Assembly (NCBI GenBank): GCA_002306945.1
Contig: DBTH01000033.1
Coordinates: 1-7,511, forward strand
Origin: Methylacidiphilaceae bacterium UBA1321
GTDB lineage: Bacteria > Verrucomicrobiota > Verrucomicrobiia > Methylacidiphilales > UBA1321
DNA length: 7,511 bases
Direction: 5' to 3'
The position numbers were made by a program, and so were the translations under genes. Numbering within the stretch: position 1 is the stretch's first letter; each line of letters begins with the position of its first letter. The notes below the pieces were generated by a model, which was not told the origin of the DNA, ran no database searches, and saw only the letters and a program-made list of their open reading frames with translations. Shown in pieces: positions 6,838 to 7,511 of this stretch.

Positions 6838-7093
6838 GGTTTCACTCTCAGGAAGGGCGAAATTCCGGGCCTATCAGACTGAAAATCAGCGTCTCACAGG
6901 AGCAAAAGAGGCAGAACAAGGCGCAATGAAGGCTGGATTGAGCGAAAAACGATCCCAAAAACGCAAAAAACAGCCCAAAACGAATATCGAACGCGCAGAA
7001 AACCAAAAAAAATCAAAATTTTTTAAAAGGCGATTTTGAGAGTAGAAAACGCGTTTTTTTGAGCCCTGCATGAAAATATTTTGCGGAAAACCG
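6838..7093. other. Gene-free spacer before the rRNA promoter
   Basis: No gene or convincing intrinsic terminator for the large upstream gene is visible. A bulged stem around AGACTGAAAATCAGCGTCT (about 6874-6893) lacks a T-run. Farther along there are A-tracts, an AT-only inverted repeat TCAAAAT/ATTTTGA (7013-7019 with 7033-7039), and AAAACGCGTTTT (7046-7057) followed by more T. Confidence 0.5.
6945..7028. promoter_or_regulatory. Phased A-tracts, probable intrinsically curved DNA upstream of rRNA promoter
   Basis: Runs of four to eight A occur at 6945-6949, 6957-6961, 6965-6970, 6977-6980, 6999-7002, 7005-7012 and 7015-7018, then T6 and A4. The centres are mostly 8-12 nt apart, close to one helical turn, which is the pattern of bent DNA. 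The block ends about 65 nt before the -35 element. Upstream curvature and UP elements are known to boost rRNA promoters, so an activating role is plausible but inferred. Confidence 0.5.
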
Positions 7094-7121
7094 TTGACCT
7101 TTTTAGTGGTTTTGATACTTT
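7094..7121 (+). promoter_or_regulatory. Ribosomal RNA operon promoter (P1) with extended -10
   Basis: TTGACC (7094-7099, 5/6 to the -35 consensus) is followed after 16 nt by TACTTT (7116-7121), which is preceded by TG at the extended -10 position (TGATACTTT). Immediately upstream, 7071-7090 is A/T-rich (GAAAATATTTTGCGGAAAAC) and resembles an UP element. The predicted transcript start is near 7128, giving a leader of about 360 nt before 16S. Position, orientation and elements fit an rrn P1 promoter. Confidence 0.65.
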
Positions 7122-7264
7122 GATTGAACCTCGCACGAACGAGGCGGTTGGTTCGAAAGAGACTTCAGTTCGTTGAACTTGTCTCTCTGCCGAAAGGCGA
7201 TTTTCACCAAACAGTAGGACAAAGGTAACTTCGTCCCCTGAAAGTGAAAAAGAGAACCGACAAC

Positions 7265-7278
7265 GATCTTTGATTACA
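7265..7278 (+). promoter_or_regulatory. boxA-like antitermination element
   Basis: GATCTTTGATTACA resembles bacterial rrn boxA sequences (E. coli TGCTCTTTAACA; Bacillus type TTCTTTGAAAAC) through its TCTTTGA core. It lies in the rRNA leader as expected for NusB/NusE loading. The match is partial. Confidence 0.4.
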
Positions 7279-7364
7279 TTTTGAATCATATCGCGTCAAT
7301 GGAGATGCGGATGATGGATAGTAGACAGCGAATAGATTGAATTGTGCGGAACGTTGAGTTCTTA

Positions 7365-7391
7365 GAACCTCACTCGCAAGAGTGGGAGTTC
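7365..7391 (+). other. GCAA-tetraloop hairpin in the rRNA leader
   Basis: GAACCTCACTC (7365-7375) pairs with GAGTGGG-A-GTTC (7380-7391) around loop GCAA (7376-7379): 11 base pairs including one U-G wobble, with one bulged A at 7387. It is the most stable-looking stem in the leader and is capped by a GNRA tetraloop. It could be a processing or protein-binding site; function is not shown. Confidence 0.6.
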
Positions 7392-7431
7392 GAGTATAAT
7401 CAAAGTTTTGACCATAAGGTCAGAATAATTC

Positions 7432-7451
7432 GAATAGCTTAGCCGCTATTC
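7432..7451 (+). other. 7-bp hairpin in the rRNA leader
   Basis: GAATAGC (7432-7438) and GCTATTC (7445-7451) are perfect inverted copies around the six-nt loop TTAGCC. It sits about 35 nt before mature 16S and could belong to the region that pairs with sequence after the 16S 3' end, which is outside the window. Confidence 0.5.
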
Positions 7452-7467
7452 AACAAATTCAAAGTGA

Positions 7468-7485
7468 CTCTTCAGAAATGAAGAG
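7468..7485 (+). other. Hairpin abutting the mature 16S 5' end
   Basis: CTCTTC (7468-7473) and GAAGAG (7480-7485) form a perfect 6-bp stem with loop AGAAAT, ending within 1-2 nt of the predicted first base of 16S. It may mark the 5' maturation site or compete with the long-range processing stem. Confidence 0.5.
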
Positions 7486-7486
7486 A

Positions 7487-7511
7487 TTTACGGAGAGTTT
7501 GATTCTGGCTC
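7487..7511 (+). rRNA. 16S ribosomal RNA, 5' end only (truncated by window edge)
   Basis: The window ends in AGAGTTTGATTCTGGCTC, the universally conserved start of bacterial 16S rRNA (the 27F primer site). AGAGTTTGAT begins at 7494, equal to E. coli position 8, so the mature 5' end is near 7487. The TTCTGGCTC variant is common in Verrucomicrobia and Planctomycetes. The remaining roughly 1.5 kb lies beyond the right edge. Confidence 0.95.

Larger units (their letters stand above)
7128..7486 (+). other. Structured 5' leader of the rRNA operon transcript
   Basis: Non-coding transcribed leader inferred between the promoter and 16S. Stems seen by eye: CCTCG/CGAGG (7129-7133 with 7140-7144); AGAGAC/GTCTCT (7158-7163 with 7181-7186) enclosing AGTTC-GTT-GAACT; a GAAA-capped GCC/GGC (7189-7198); TTTTCAC/GTGAAAA (7201-7207 with 7244-7250) enclosing GGAC/GTCC; an 11-bp stem with GCAA loop (7365-7391); TGACC-ATAA-GGTCA (7409-7422); GAATAGC/GCTATTC (7432-7451); and CTCTTC/GAAGAG (7468-7485). 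Such leaders carry antitermination and RNase III processing signals and help 16S folding in other bacteria. Confidence 0.6.

Noticed and set aside
6794..7039. 81-codon plus-strand frame overlapping the end of the large gene
   Set aside because: It starts inside the large gene in another frame and becomes a Lys/Gln-rich translation of the A-tract region, consistent with base composition rather than a gene.
7046..7060. AAAACGCGTTTT followed by T-run as a terminator of the large gene
   Set aside because: The palindrome has no loop, so it cannot form a usable RNA hairpin in this form, and it is more than 200 nt from the stop codon.
7023..7289. 88-codon minus-strand frame over the rRNA promoter and leader
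   Set aside because: It overlaps a well-supported rRNA promoter and structured leader on the opposite strand; no homology signal or ribosome binding site is seen.
7395..7400. Perfect TATAAT as a possible second rRNA promoter (P2)
   Set aside because: No -35-like hexamer lies 15-19 nt upstream; that position is the GCAA hairpin. It may be coincidence in AT-rich leader, though an unusual promoter cannot be excluded.
1..7511. CRISPR arrays, insertion sequences, toxin-antitoxin or defence genes
   Set aside because: No regularly spaced repeats, transposase or integrase motifs, terminal inverted repeats with target duplications, or small paired genes of that type were found on either strand.

Overview
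The window looks like a chromosomal segment from a member of the PVC group, most likely Verrucomicrobia or a close relative such as Lentisphaerae. Two things suggest this. The last 25 bases are the 5' end of a 16S rRNA gene, with the universal AGAGTTTGAT motif followed by the TTCTGGCTC variant. The large secreted protein ends in a 'GPF ... YPPE ... NGK ... G-N-N-ILLVKV' beta-domain of a style common in that group. The assignment is an inference; only about 25 nt of 16S is present. Nothing marks the region as mobile: I see no transposase, integrase, CRISPR array or tRNA gene.

Layout. (1) 1-1068, plus strand: the 3' nine-tenths of a NifS-type cysteine desulfurase cut by the left edge. (2) 1088-2002 and 2434-3399 (or 3408), both minus strand: two paralogous, membrane-anchored GH73-type N-acetylglucosaminidases in tandem, separated by about 430 nt. 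Each appears to be its own transcription unit: the right-hand copy ends in a strong hairpin terminator at 2362-2404, and the left-hand copy has its own candidate promoter containing a palindrome. (3) 3409-3897: a gene-free, partly AT-rich divergent intergenic region. (4) 3898-6837, plus strand: a 979-residue exported protein with a very good ribosome binding site, a helical-repeat (TPR-like) body and a C-terminal beta-sandwich-like domain. Its function is unknown. (5) 6838-7093: a gene-free stretch rich in phased A-tracts. (6) 7094-7511: an rRNA promoter with an extended -10 element, a leader of about 360 nt full of hairpins with a boxA-like element, and the start of 16S rRNA.

How the parts relate. 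The cysteine desulfurase supplies sulfur for Fe-S clusters and other thio-cofactors and shows no functional link to its convergent neighbour. The two GH73 proteins probably remodel peptidoglycan from the outer face of the cytoplasmic membrane. The large exported protein is divergently placed from them; no shared role can be shown from sequence alone. I do not find a convincing new defence or mobile system. The most interesting items are the unassigned 979-aa exported protein, the GH73 pair, and the curved and highly structured DNA/RNA before the rRNA operon.
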